Positions 34,394 to 47,456 of a DNA stretch of 64,000 bases are shown here, one piece after another. A program made the translations under genes and the position numbers. Every line of letters starts with the position of its first letter. Position 1 is the first letter of the stretch. Below the pieces are notes generated by a model that worked only from the letters and a program-made list of their open reading frames with translations, was not told where the DNA came from and did not search any database. The DNA lies in assembly GCF_963678635.1 (NCBI RefSeq), contig NW_026970776.1, positions 1 through 64,000 of the forward strand, in the 5' to 3' direction. The stretch is from Symsagittifera roscoffensis. Taxonomy: Eukaryota > Xenacoelomorpha > Acoela > Convolutidae.

Positions 34394-34691
34394 TCATAAT
34401 TATTCACACCGCCAAAAAATCTTTAAAATCTTGACTGACTATAACACTGACGGAGGTTTTTCCCTTTAGTTTTTTTTTTTGCTGAAATTGGTGTACAAAA
34501 TTAATCACTAAATGATGTTGTATTCTTTAAATAATTCAAAGCTGATTTTTAGAAGCCCTATAGTTCTTCAAATGAATGGTTTCCATAGGAATTATATACA
34601 GATTGAATTCATATTACTTAAAAATTATAAATAGATTCTATACAAGACATATTTCGGTCTGATTTTATACAGTTTATATAGATATTCTTAG

Positions 34692-35112
34692 TAGGGGAAT
34701 CAGGGGGAGACGGCGGACGCCTTTTTTTCGGGGATTCGACTTTTTGCCGATTCAAAGGGCCCCCCTTTGCACTATTTTGGGCTAACAATTTTTGGTTGAC
34801 TGACCTTAACATTTTTCTAATGTCGCCTTTGACGCCAATATATATTAAATTTGAGAGGGACCGTGCGCCGAAAAAACCCATTTTTTTGGTCGAAGTTTTC
34901 CAAAATGTGCATTAAAAACGCCTTTTTTATCTTCTTTTTTCTGAAAAACTTGCCTGCGCAGGCGCAAAAAAATTTGTCAATTTAGGGTCTTTATAGTGAT
35001 CGGAAAAAGCTCAGAAAATCAATTTAGTCGACTTAAAAACAGGTCGATAAAATTTTCAAAATTTTTGTGAAAATCCACCCCCCCTCTCGAGAAAATCCTA
35101 GATCCGCGCCTG
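34692..35112. repeat. hAT-type MITE, decayed copy
   Basis: Same body as the copy 300 bp to the left: GGGGATTCGAC, AAAGGGCCCCCCTTTG, GCGCCG..., AGCTCAGAAAATCAATTTAG, and right end TCCTAGATCCGCGCCTG. The left end is eroded and the target duplication is not visible. Confidence 0.8.
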
Positions 35113-36795
35113 CATATTATTGACAGAGTATCCACAGAATAACAAAAGATAACAGGTATTAGTAAAAATGTTGAGAAGGTTTGGAAATATAAAACTGATT
35201 GGTTTTAGACTTTAAAATCCGTTCCTCTTGATGATAAAAAATACTTTTATCTGTGTAGAAACGATTACTGCTCGCAAAATGGAAATTAGTCGCAGGATAA
35301 ATCGGCTCTTTATTCACAATTGTGCAGTAAAAAATCCGTTTTCAATTTGTAGGATTTTTTCACTGCAATAAAAAAGATTAAGCATGATTCTAAGCAGGAG
35401 AATAGCAAGCAATTCTCCTTGAAAATTTGAGCAGTTTGTAAGCTGTTCTTCTACCTCAAGGATATCTTATGTTACTTACACATGAAAGCAAAGATATCCG
35501 GTTGCTGTGCAAATAGCAGAGATTTCAACCAATATAATTTAAAAAAACTTTAAACTAAGATTTTCTTTTTTTTTCTCAAGTTAATGAAAGTTATTCTTCA
35601 GAAAAATTTGACCGAAAAACAATTAGAAGTAATAAAAGCTAGAAGAGCGTTGATATTCAGCCAAATTGAAATGAGAATTTTTCATTGAGTTGATTCAATT
35701 TTCAATTTGAGTTGATTCATCCAATTTTATCTCAATTCGTGAAATTTTTTGTAATTTAGTCTAAAAATCGAAACTATTCAGAGCAGTTTTTCACAACAAA
35801 GACAAAAAATTTGCACATTTTCTTTTTAGAAGGTAAATCACGGCTACAAAGGGTTTTAATATGATACTGCTTTTGACACGCACTACGATTATTTTTGAGG
35901 TAGTCAAAACTGGCTGAAAAAAACTAACTCAACACTAAAGTTCCGTCCCACTTTTCGAAGATAAAATTACCTCAAACACTACATCAAACAGCTCAAAAGT
36001 TAATGTTTACTTGAACAACTTTAACTGGATTGTAACGGTACCTAAAAAACATAATGACTTCAAAAAACTACATTTAAAAACTTTAAAGATAATTCTTACA
36101 CATACGTTTTAAAAATCCAATTAGAAAATTTAGGTATGTTTGCGAGTAGAATAACTATTAGAATAACCCTGAAAAACCAAAAAAATATATTCAAGAAAAC
36201 TTCTGTAAATTGTTTTGTGAAATTTTTGATTTTGAATGTTTTTTGTACGATCTCTTACGGCAAGTAATTCGATAGGTTTTAAAACCTGTATGTTATATTT
36301 TGTGTATTTAAGCAAAAAGCCGATTTTGTAAAAAAAACGATTTTTTTTCTCATAAAAAAATGTGTGGACCTTTTTTTGAACAACAAAAAGGAATTGAAAG
36401 AAATCAAGCATTGGAAAATAATTGATTATAATAGCTGAGGTTTCTTTGATTATAGCTGTATGTATTTGGATAATTTTTAAAAAAGTTGATGTCAAACTGA
36501 CTATTTTTTCAAAAAGGGCGTCTTAAATTAGGCTTCGGAAAAAGTCGCGATAAGTTCATCAAATTTTCTGGGTAGTATTCTCAAGATAGAAAGACCAATG
36601 CGTAAATATAGAAAAAATCAAGACAATCAACATCTTTTAAACACACAAAAACTGAATGATTTTTCCGCTTTAATCTCTACAATTTTCGAATGTTGAATTA
36701 TAAAAGGCTAACAAAAATTGGCACCAAGAAAGCAGAGATGATCTTATCGTACGGAAAACTATTCTGGAAATCATTTAAGTTTTTGTAAATCAAGC
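35113..36795. other. NCX intron 5 sequence, nothing recognised
   Basis: AT-rich. A ~30-bp sequence near 35490 (AAAGATATCCGGTTGCTGTG) resembles one near 17045. A 121-codon antisense frame at 36130-36495 is low-complexity. Confidence 0.35.
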
Positions 36796-36800
36796 CTTTG

Positions 36801-36872
36801 TGCAAAAATAGTAATTAATGTTTTTTGGAACCTGATTTAAACTACATTTTATTATTGGATAATTTAGATATA
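36801..36872 (+). repeat. Element A left terminal repeat part
   Basis: About 45 bp from 36834 (GGAACCTGATTTAAACTACA...) match the 3' LTR at 60695 essentially base for base. The first ~30 bp match only loosely, but the start TGCA(A/G)AAA and the flanking CTTTG support the boundary. Confidence 0.6.
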
Positions 36873-37318
36873 CGACAAAGTAGAAACTTACCATTTAGTT
36901 TTATGGTTGTACGGCAAAAGCCAACACAAACTTTTATATTTAGAATCTTATTAGCAATGAATTTAGATTTTCATTTGCAAACATAAAATTTTGAAGTAAA
37001 TCTTCATGATCATTTCAGGCGGTAAACAAAATTATTAATGTACAAAAACGATTGATAAAAAGATCTCAGATCGTTTTCTTAATTTCTGCAGTATTATATA
37101 AAAACATATTTGAAAAATATTTATTGAAAATAAAAATAAAAATTAGTAGCATGACATAAATTGTTAGTAATCATGAATCATCCTGTTGTTCCAGCTTCAT
37201 CACCTAAACATAGCAGCAATCATAAGCTCACTAATATCATTAAAAAACTAAATCTTTTTATTAAATAAATTTAAACAACTTTAAACTTAAATTCACTTAA
37301 TTTTAAATATCAGATCAG

Positions 37319-37417
37319 CAAGGCTTATCCTTGGATTTTAATAAATTTTCTATTTCAAAAAATTCAAAATCTGATCATCAAGGCCTATCCTTGGATCAAA
37401 AAGAACAATTTTGTTCT
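37319..37417 (+). promoter_or_regulatory. Leader RNA hairpin cluster of element A
   Basis: Two copies of a small stem-loop (CAAGG, loop CTTAT or CCTAT, CCTTG) at 37319 and 37379 are followed by the palindrome AGAACAATTTTGTTCT at 37402. The same three occur in element B at 63047, 63123 and 63146. Their position between LTR and first ORF resembles packaging or dimerisation signals of retroviruses; the function is inferred. Confidence 0.6.
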
Positions 37418-37900
37418 CCCTCGCCCACTTAGCAAGTGTCTAACGACCTCAAACGTCGATTCACTATCCAACATTTTCAAAAGACCCAGGACTAATAGAA
37501 ATTTTTCATAAAACTAACCATTCAAATTAAGATAAACAGTGAAGAACTTCGGTTATTCATCCTTCACTTGAACCCTCCTCTTAACAGACCCAGGATTAGT
37601 AAGTTTAAAATAGTATCTAACGAACTACTTGCGTTCTAATTATACCTGAACCTTGTGGATCGATTTACTTTTCTCCAACCCTTGATCACAATCACTACCC
37701 CTAAGTAGGATTAAGTAAGTTAACACCTTAACTTAGACTAGCCACGAGAAAGTAAAAAATCATTCTTCGGAATCGATATACTTTTCTCTCCAACCCTGAA
37801 TAAAAAGACCCAGATTAAGCTAACCAAAAAATCGTAAGGACTAACAGTCTAGGAAAATAAAAATCACTAATAACTTCTTGCATCCCTCATCCTAAACCTT

Positions 37901-38337
37901 ATGTCATTCAAAAATTTAGGAAACAAACAAACAATCGTTTTACAAAACTGTGAAATAGATAACAAAAAATACGATCTTGTATTCACTCCACATACACAAA
38001 CAGTTGGATACATCCGAACAAAACGACAAACAATAAAAAGATAAATTATAAACAAACAAAGACAAATCACACGAAAAAGATTTTCGAGAAATAGAACCGC
38101 ATTTTCTGAATCAGAAGCCAACAGTTTAGACGAACTGTACAAACTAAAAGAATCAATAGATAAAAATTGTCCCATCCATGATCAATTATATTTTTCCGAC
38201 TCAGAAACAACTTCAAATTCATCAAAAAGAGGAAAAAGAAGTATAAAAAAGCAATACAAACACAAACCAGTACACTTGTATAATTGGAATCAACCAATGA
38301 GACACATCGATAGTTATATATTAACAGTCATAAAATG
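37901..38337 (+). pseudogene. Element A pre-gag ORF region
   Basis: It begins MSFKNLGNKQTIVLQNCEID and continues with basic (RTKRQTIKR) and acidic-serine segments. The same protein is encoded by element B from 63661 with substitutions spread through it, which shows it is a real part of the family. It could be a leader protein, a nucleic-acid-binding part or the start of gag. No domain is recognised. Confidence 0.65.
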
Positions 38338-38343
38338 AAAAAA

Positions 38344-41300
38344 TGAGCCACACTCAAAGTGACGACAGTCCAGATGACGAAGCAGTTTTTCCCTTTCTTA
38401 TAGATTCACTCGATGATATAGGACAACACGATTTTTGCAAGAACTTACTCGTAAATTTGTTGACCCAGGAATCAGCCCATGTAAAGCAGAATTCCCAGAT
38501 GTAAAAATCAAAAGACAAATTATTGAACATTATTTAAAAGACATATGTAATCTAACACAGCAATATGGAATCTACACCATAGAATTTAGCACATCAAATA
38601 CAGCCCACTGTAAATATGTAATTCAAACAGACGATATTGACTTAGAATTTTCAAAAGTATTCATAGAATATATCAAAAGCATACAATATCATAATTCACA
38701 AAGAGCAAACTCCATATTCACTAACGAAGTTTTTGCAATAAAATATAGTTATATATCTATACTAGAAAAAACAGAAGTTCAAAGTATATCACCAACTGAA
38801 ACATCCAAACATACAAAAGTAAGAAATGAAATCACAATATTTTCAACATTTCTACATATAATTCGTGAATATTTCACTAAAGAAGATGTTTCACAAAACA
38901 CTAAACATGATTTACAAAAAAGTTTAGCATGGTTTATAATACATTATTTCACCCACAATTTAGATTTAATTTCACAAGCAAGAAAAAATTTTCGACCTCA
39001 AAATACCAATGATGACACTGCCCTTTCAGAACAATCAGATTACGTTTCGGACCCTGAATCGTCTCATTATGCATTTCTAAATATCCCACAAGCTATCTCA
39101 AGTCAAGCAATAATTACAATATCTTATCACAAAGATTATCTAAAAGTAGTACCATTAACCATTGATGCAACACCATTAAATTATAATACATTTTTACCTG
39201 ATACACGAAATAACAGTTTAAATTCGACGGTCATCCATAATGAAAATCTCAATGGAACCAGAAATCTTACACAACAAGACATTCAAACAGCATCACACTT
39301 CATAAACGAGGAAATCGTCCAAACAACAACAACTACACAACAAAGTATTTCACCAATACACCCCAATCTGACAACACCAAGAAAAACAAATACATCACAA
39401 ACACAGGTAACCTTACAATCAACCGTTAAACCTTCGGTTGCTCCAAAATATTCACATATGGACTATCAGACGTATAGACCGATGACAATACCGTCAAAAA
39501 CACGAAAACCGTTCACAAGAAATACTTTTGCAGAACACAATTATAATTATGCTCAAAAACCAAGAACAAACCAACCCCCCTCCGCCCCCCGAAAAAATAC
39601 TCAAAATTTAAACCATGTATGTTCCAATTATTGGAATCTCCCAAAAACATCGACCAATTCAGTAAATTTTCCAGAAAATCCACAACCTACACAGGATTAT
39701 AGTGAAAATTACCCATTCTTTCAACAAAATAAAAATAAACAGCAACCCCATATAATACAAACTATTTATCATCTGAAGAAGATGATTATCACCAACCAGA
39801 TATTTCTGCACCATACACTAAAGAATATCGCACACAAAGATCACGACAAACTCAACCATCCCAAAATATGAAAATTTACCCACAAAACCCAACAGATATA
39901 CAAAACCCACAACAAACGCATATACAAAATCCATTTAATACACAACCTTTTCAACCAATACAACCACAAAACCCAATGTTAACACATTCTTATCAACCAA
40001 CTCAAATGCAAAATGAAATACCGCTTCCATATTACCTTCAACAACATGAAATAACGAAAAATCAACTTTCAAATTTTTCACAAATGCCAAATGCCGCAGA
40101 ATCACTACAGATGACAATGAATCCATACCTCATGGGTGGATCATCAATAACATCCAATAAACCACTGATGGTATTCACAGGAACAGACCCTGAATATTCT
40201 GTAGAAGATTACCTAAATGCAGTAACAGCAAACTTAATTTTAAATATAGGACCTGAACCAATTAATACGCCACTACATCAAAATTGGATACTTAGACGCA
40301 CAGCGTTAATACAAACAACCTTAGATGGCGCAGCTCAAAAATGGTTTTCAGTATTACACATAGAAATAAAATCAGACTGGAAAAGATTCACACAAGAATT
40401 TTCAAAAATGTTTGATTCTGAAAGAAACAAACAACACCAAAGAGTTTTATGTAGCGAAATACGTAGACTACCAAATGAAACAACTAAACAATTAGCAGTA
40501 CGTATCGAAACATTAGTTTGAAAAGCATATTCCTTTAATACACATGACTATAAAAACACAAAAATGACAGAAATTTTAATGATGACCTTAACACCTCAAT
40601 TAAGGAAAATAGCTATAAAAAAGAGAGCATCTCATCCTTCCTCAATTCGAGAACCAGACTTAGATTTTCGAAAATTAGTAGATAAACTAGAACAAGCCGA
40701 AATCACAATGAAACTCGAAGAAACAGAAAATCTAAAACTACAATATGTTATTCGGATTGAAACAAATACTACACATATAAATAACGTACAAGAACCAGAT
40801 ACAGAACTGATTGAAAAAAACACTGAAATACTAAACATCTATGAACGAAACCCCAATTTTAAAGGCAAACCATCTTTCAAAAAATGGTGTAATTATTGCC
40901 GACGATACAGACACAGTATTTCCGAACTACACAGTACTTTGATGACACAGAAAGTCACGAAATACATCTAAATCATATACATTGTGAATTATCAGATACA
41001 GAATAAACCTCAAAAGCACAAAGAACCAAATAAATCGTTCTATCAATACATGAAAAAAGACCAAAATCACCAAACAAAAATATATATAGTAAAAACAGTT
41101 CAGGAAAACCACTTCCAAGCAACACAAATTACACAAGAAACCAATCACCATATAACTCAAGTTATAGAGGTAGATCACCCGAACGAGGAAATACACGAAA
41201 TTCCTCACAAAACAGATATAATCGATTGAATAGCCAAAATAACCAAAATAACTATTCACGATCAAAATCCAATACAACACAATTTGTTTCCGGATCCAGT

Positions 41301-41570
41301 TCCCAATCAAACCCAAGGAATAGACACTATTCCAATAATCAATCACGAAATTCATCGTACAATAGAAATAGAAACTATTCACATAATAGAAACAGAAGTT
41401 ATTCAAACAATCGATATCAGAATTATTCAAATAATAGATCAAGGATTAATTCATATAATAGATCAAATTATCACAGATCAAATGATAATTACCAGAATAG
41501 ATCACAAAATAATTCACTAAATCGAAACTCAAGTTACAATAATCGATACAAAATTTATTACTAGTCACCA
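38344..41570 (+). pseudogene. Element A gag-like region
   Basis: A long N-terminal part rich in Gln, Asn, Thr and Pro precedes the capsid region at about 40160-40720. The capsid region has the retrotransposon-gag signature: FTGTDPEYSVEDYLNAV, LDGAAQKWFSVL, DWKRFTQEFSKMF and LPNETTKQLAVRIETLV. A zinc-knuckle-like WCNYCRRYRHS lies near 40890. A Ser/Asn/Arg-rich basic region (about 41226-41560) resembles nucleic-acid-binding tails. Part of a broken element. Confidence 0.85.
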
Positions 41571-42059
41571 CATAGGAATAATAACCGTTACCCTGACTCT
41601 AGACATTGATACAGAAGTAGCACACCAAAACATCAAAGACACATTAATCAAGTGCAAACAAATGAAGAAACAACTCCAGACCCTCCAGGTATTGATGACA
41701 CAGAAAGTCACGAAATACATCTAAATCATATACATTGTGAATCATCAGATACAGAAAGTGATACAGAAAATACCATCTCAGTAAATATGATAACAGTCGA
41801 AAACGACTATGAACCTATCATATATGAACAACCTTTCACTTCACATATATATGAAAATCAATTGGAACTCCTCCACAATTACTATATTGAACCCATTGAT
41901 AATACACAAACTACACAAGAAGTAAACGAAATTAACACGGTAATTAAACCCGACAAAAAAGGCGAAACACAATGCTCAAACACAAAACATATTTATCAAA
42001 ATATACAAAAAGAACAACCGAGAGAAAAAATTTGGACAATTCCATTTCTCTTAGAAAGC

Positions 42060-42430
42060 CCAAAAAATAAAGAATTTCAACCACCAGATCTTGAAATTGA
42101 TTTTTTAATTGACACAGGAGCAGAATCAAATATAATTAATATTCCTACATGGAATGAAATCAAAACATTACATCCAAATTTAACACCTCTTGAAACCTTT
42201 GGTAAATTAGCAACAGCACAAGGATCACCATTAGTAAATTATGGAAAAATCCAATTGTTTCTTCTCCCCACAAGAACAATGGAACAAAACAAAATTTTAA
42301 ACAAACAATTTAAACAAATATTTCATATTACGGATATTAAGCACAATATCATTGGCATACCATTTATCTCTAAATTTATACCAACAATCAACATCCTAAA
42401 TAGTAAGATACAAATAAAAGATAATTACAC
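42060..42430 (+). pseudogene. Element A aspartic protease part
   Basis: DFLIDTGAESNII carries the DTGA active-site motif. About 80 residues on, HNIIGIPFISKF corresponds to the ILG(x)PFL block that closes retroviral-type proteases. Confidence 0.9.
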
Positions 42431-43129
42431 AAAAACAAAAAATACAGCCCTAACATTCTTCCAAAGATTAAACAAACAACCACCATTTTTCTCAAAATTT
42501 TACCCCATTTACAATCAACAACGGAAACACCTGAAACCACTATCAGGAAATATATATAATTTTTTAATAAAACAAGTCCACCAATATAACAAAAGTCAAA
42601 ATAAACAACAACTTTTCATGTCAGACTTTGAATTTAAACCAATTCACAAATTTTTCAAAATTACGATCTCATCCATAAAATATTCAAAAAACACGAATTC
42701 CCACATCATGTTACTACACGTGTATAACAATACACCATATCAAGTAACATTACCCTTAGGAATTTTAGGATATTGTGAAACAAATGCTACAATATCACCT
42801 ATAAAGGAAGTAGCCTACCGCGTTAATAATATACTCAAACTATTAGATATTTGCCAATCAACAATTCTTGAAGAAGAATTATCCATAAATAATATAATAA
42901 GTAGCGAAAAAATAAGCACAGATTGTTTCACAAAAACACCATAATTGAAACCAACATTCAATATAACAAATTACGCAAAAGAACAACAAACATTTTTAAC
43001 AATGTTTAATTTTGAACATTCACAAATTACACAAATTGAATTTGATAAGTTAGCAAAACAACTGTTAAATTATTCATCAGTTTATGCCACATCAAAATTT
43101 GACGTTGGAAAATTAGTTCATCACTACAC

Positions 43130-43990
43130 CTTCCGTTAAAACCTGGCGCAGTTTTCAAAAAACTAAGAGCAAGTAAAGTACCGTTACACTTACATGACAA
43201 GGTAAATAGATTACTTGACATTTTAGAACAATACGAAATAATCTCACTAGTAAATTAAGAAGAACAACCAAAAGGAAACACCTTCATTAACCCTGTTATC
43301 ATCCTAGCAAAAGGTGAATCACTAAAAATAGTTTTAGACGCTACATATCTCAATTCACTAATTGACGAATCAAAATGCAATTATCCTATTGAACCAATAC
43401 AAGTTGTCTTAACAAAAATAAACGGTAAATATTTCACAACCGCCAACATGAATAGTGCTTATAATCAAATGCCACTAGATGAATAATCACGACGTTTAAC
43501 ACAATTTGTTATTGGAAATCAACAATATGAATTTAATCGCTTATTCTATGGAATATCCATAGGACCAGCAGCTTTTTCAGCTTTTATGAGTAAAGTTTTT
43601 AGACCACTAATACTCAAAAAAAATGCAATCACATATTTAGATGATGTTTTTATGCAATCACAAACCAAAGACGAAATGTTTACAGTTTTAGAACAATACC
43701 CTAAGATACTTCAGATCGAAAATCTGAAAGCAGCCCCCGATAAATCACACTTCTTTCTAACACGCGTTAAGTTTTTAGGACATAATATTGAACAAAACAC
43801 TATCACTCCATTAAAATCACGCATTGGTGCTATTCAAAAACTTCAGCCACCAACAAATAAAAATAAAATCCAAGAATTTCTTGGAATGTTAAATTTCCTT
43901 AGTAAATATGTTTACAAATTGCAATTATACTTAAGACCCTTCTATAATATCCTCAGACAACAATATAATTTGATTGGACCACTGAACATC
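43130..43990 (+). pseudogene. Element A reverse transcriptase part
   Basis: Palm motifs are seen in order: LKIVLDATYLNS, YFTTANMNSAYNQMPL, QYEFNRLFYGISIGPAAF and the catalytic ITYLDDVFMQS, then KSHFFLTRVKFLGH and LGMLNFLSKYV of the thumb/connection. The pattern is that of Gypsy-type RT. Confidence 0.92.
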
Positions 43991-44039
43991 AAACACGATT
44001 TGAAGAAATTAAAAAGCTTTTAACTGAACAAATTTCAAA

Positions 44040-44361
44040 TACAATTCCAGATCCAAATCAACCATTCTATGCAATGTGCGATGCTTCAAATTTTGGCATC
44101 GGCGCAGCATTGCTACAATCACATAGTGGAACAAATGAAATGAACCTTATATCAGCAAACTCACGATTATTCACTCAGGCAGAGCTACGACTCTCAACTC
44201 TAATGAGAGAATGCACAGCTATAATTTATACACTTACAGAATATGAATTTCTGATACTTGGATCAAAACATCCAATAGTTTTATTCACAGATCGTAAAGC
44301 AATTATTTTCTTTTTACACAAAAGTCAAATCCAAACCATAGAGCTTATAGATTTCAACTAA
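44040..44361 (+). pseudogene. Element A RNase H part
   Basis: FYAMCDASNFGIGAAL starts the domain. RECTAIIYTLTEYEFLILG and HPIVLFTDRKAIIFF supply the second and third acidic motifs, as in Gypsy RNase H. Confidence 0.88.
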
Positions 44362-45049
44362 TCCTAATGAAATTTCCAAACCTACATATAGTTTGGACAG
44401 CAGGAAAAAACCTTGCATTACCAGATACCTTAAGTTGAAATACGCCACCCGAATTACTTACACAAAAAACTACAGTTGAAATACCACAGAATATTAAATT
44501 CTATCTCGCAAAAGATGAAAAATCACCCCGACTAGAATGCAAATATGCAGAAAAGACTGATAATGATCAATCACAGATAAATAACCTACAACATTTTCCA
44601 CTCTACTTAGATTGCCAGAATAATCACTACAAAAATGACTTTCTAGGCACATCAACTTATAAATTTATCAGGACCACAAACAAAGGATTTAAAACACACA
44701 ATCAACCAAGTTGTTGACCTTCATGACCCACTTGACACAATTCCTTTATCAAAACTAGAAATTGACAATATTTTTCTTCCCCCAACAGACAAAATTACAC
44801 TTGAACTTTTAAAACAATAACAAAATCTTGACCCAGTGATTAGACAATTAAAATCATGGCACAAATACAAAACTAAGCCCGTAAAAACAGATACCACAAT
44901 TTTAGGAAATAAAACACTCCTTCGATATTTCCGAAAATTTAACAACACAGCAATTAATGAAAATACAGATCTTTTAGAATATCAATTAAATGATTCTAAA
45001 GTTACTTGTCTTCCTTTAAGTATGATATTAATAGCTTTTAATATCTCAC

Positions 45050-46200
45050 ATACACGAAATACTAAAGGACACTCCGGATCAGAAAAAACATACTCAAACT
45101 TTACTCAAATTTTTTAATTCCCTAATGCACCAATTTGGATAAAAGTATTATGCAATGATTGTATAATATGTCAATTGAACAAACCTTATCCAAATCAAAA
45201 ACAAATAGCACAAAAACAAGATCTTAAAGGAAAAAGTTTTTATTTTAACCACCGCATTTCATTCGATACAAAAGGACCAATTTCACCATCCTCTGAAGGA
45301 AACTCCTATATTATGGTCATTGTTGACGCATTCACACATTATGTAGCACTCAACCCAGTACCACATTGTAATGCTTATTATGCTTACACAACACTGTATG
45401 AACATTGGATAGCTAAATTTGGACTACCCGAAATCTTAGTTACAGACAACGGTACAGAATTCATAAATAATGAAATCATCACACTATGCCACTTATACAA
45501 CATCAAACATAAACCACGTACCTCTTATGCACCTTGGACAAACGGTTTAGTCGAAGGTATGAACCGTTCACTACAAGAATATCTTAGATGTATCATAAAT
45601 GGAAATGATACAAAACACAGAGAATGGTCAGCAGATGTAAAATTATTTCCCTTAGCATTCAATTCACAAATCACGACAACTTTAGGAATGTCACCATACG
45701 AAATGGTGTTTAATCAAAAGCCACGTAAACCAATTATGTTTACACCAAATTCCCATAAAAATGCACAAGGTTATTGCCAACCAAATAAAGACTCAATTTG
45801 TTATAACCTACCTTTACACACACATGATGAAGATCATTTTCATCACCCACAAATTCTAAAATTAGCCGCCGGCACACACACCGAATGGATTTTAAATAGA
45901 GATAAAAAACATAATGAAATTTACCAAAAAGTAACAAAGAAATTGTTACAAAGGCAAAATATTAACGACCAAATTAATTCACGCTTTACACTAGCCACAG
46001 ATTTAAAAATAGGAACATTTGTTTTAATGCCTAATTTTATTACACAAAAAGGAATCTCTAAAAAGTTACAACCCCTTCGAAAAGGACCATACCAAATCAT
46101 TGCCAAATCCACTGACGTAACGTACAAACTCACAGATTCAACCAAAAAAGAAATTGATCAACATCAAAACAACCTATTGTCCTACTACCCGAAAGAATAC
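45050..46200 (+). pseudogene. Element A integrase part
   Basis: The N-terminal zinc finger is indicated by GHSGSEKT and CNDCIICQLNK. The DD35E core is visible as ISFDTKGP, VTDNGTEFI and NGLVEGMNRSLQEYL. A GPY/F-type module (LRKGPYQIIAKSTDVTYKL) follows at about 46070-46130. No chromodomain is seen. Confidence 0.92.
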
Positions 46201-46539
46201 GCGCTACGCGAATTAACTCAATTATATTCTTTCACAGGTTTGAAAGTTATTCAAAATCATACAGAAAAACAAATAGATGAACAACACACCGTTCATCATA
46301 AAGATCAAATTCAAAAACAAACCAAATCTCAAAACAATACAAAAGCGCCAGACCCAAAAATACCTCAAAAGGAAAGAAAAAATAGGAAAATGATAGAAAA
46401 AATTCAACCACAAGAACAAGTAGAAAAATCAAAACGTAGAGAATTATCACGACTCAGAAATCAACCACGTAAAAATTATAAAACATTCATCCCACGATCT
46501 AAAATATTAAAGAAAGTTGAATTTCAAAAACAACTTTAA

Positions 46540-47456
46540 TTTTAAAATAAATAATCTTTGCACCTCTGAAACATTTTGAACTTTCATTTTTCAAAATAAC
46601 ATGCTGATAAAAACAAAAATTCTAGTTCAGATTCAGCCAATAGGATTCACTTAAATCCGTCACCTTCAATATCTCTAACACCAACCTATTAGCCGAAAGA
46701 TATTAAACTCCAGGCATATCTATAACTATAATTTTACAACCTCCAAGTCAAAATAAGCAACTCGCTAAAACTCGACAACTAAAATAAACACCACCATAAT
46801 ATTACAACCCTCCCCTATCTAATAACGCAAAGATCAACAATATTTTCCCAACTCAGACCTCAAAAACCCTCCAAACAAAAATAACAAAATAGCCTAAAGT
46901 AAAAAAAGACCATAATCATTTAGCCTAAAGTACAAATATTTCAAAAAATACCCCAGATCACCCGACAAATAAAAATAAAGCAAAGAGGACCTCCCGAACA
47001 CCATAAAATTAGCCCCCAACGATTTTTCACAAAACTGAACCCACTTGTCAAAAAATCAATAAATAACCCGACCACACTTGAATCTCGCCTCAAACAACAA
47101 CAAATATTCGACAAAGAAATCATTTCTTAAATGCTCTTCTCTCGATCAGTCAATATCATTAAAAATACAATTTTCACTCTTTTCGTAAACTTTTTCATTC
47201 TATTCAAACTTTAATTCATATTTCTATTTGATACTTTTGAAGCTTTTATAATCATTTTAATAGTTTTTTGCAACATTTTTTAAATTTTCTACTCCCTATT
47301 TGAAATATATCTCCAACTTTCCCAAATTATTGATCATATTCACAGGTACGATAATCCAAAGTCTTTTTAAATGATACGAACAATTTTTAGTAGAACAGAT
47401 ATTTTTTTACTATTTGTATTTTTTCATCATATTTTTATCATCCCTCATACTGACAA
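46540..47456. other. Element A, non-coding stretch after pol
   Basis: A-rich sequence without a supported ORF. It may hold the splice acceptor for downstream messages, as env of retroviruses is made from spliced RNA, but no single site stands out. Confidence 0.35.

Larger units (their letters stand above)
41652..46539 (+). pseudogene. Element A pol region (protease, RT, RNase H, integrase)
   Basis: The order PR-RT-RH-IN is that of Ty3/Gypsy and retroviruses. The acidic N-terminal part (41652-42000) repeats a short motif (ESHEIHLNHIHCE) also seen near 40940. The domains are given as separate entries. The C-terminus is a long basic tail (about 46250-46530). Part of a broken element. Confidence 0.9.

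Noticed and set aside
36130-36495. 121-codon antisense ORF
   Set aside because: Phe/Ile/Lys-rich low-complexity product in AT-rich intron; no domain or splice context.
40984-41442. Overlapping frames on both strands in the Asn/Ser/Arg-rich part of gag
   Set aside because: Low-complexity sequence is open in several frames; only the + strand basic frame fits its place after the capsid and zinc-knuckle region.
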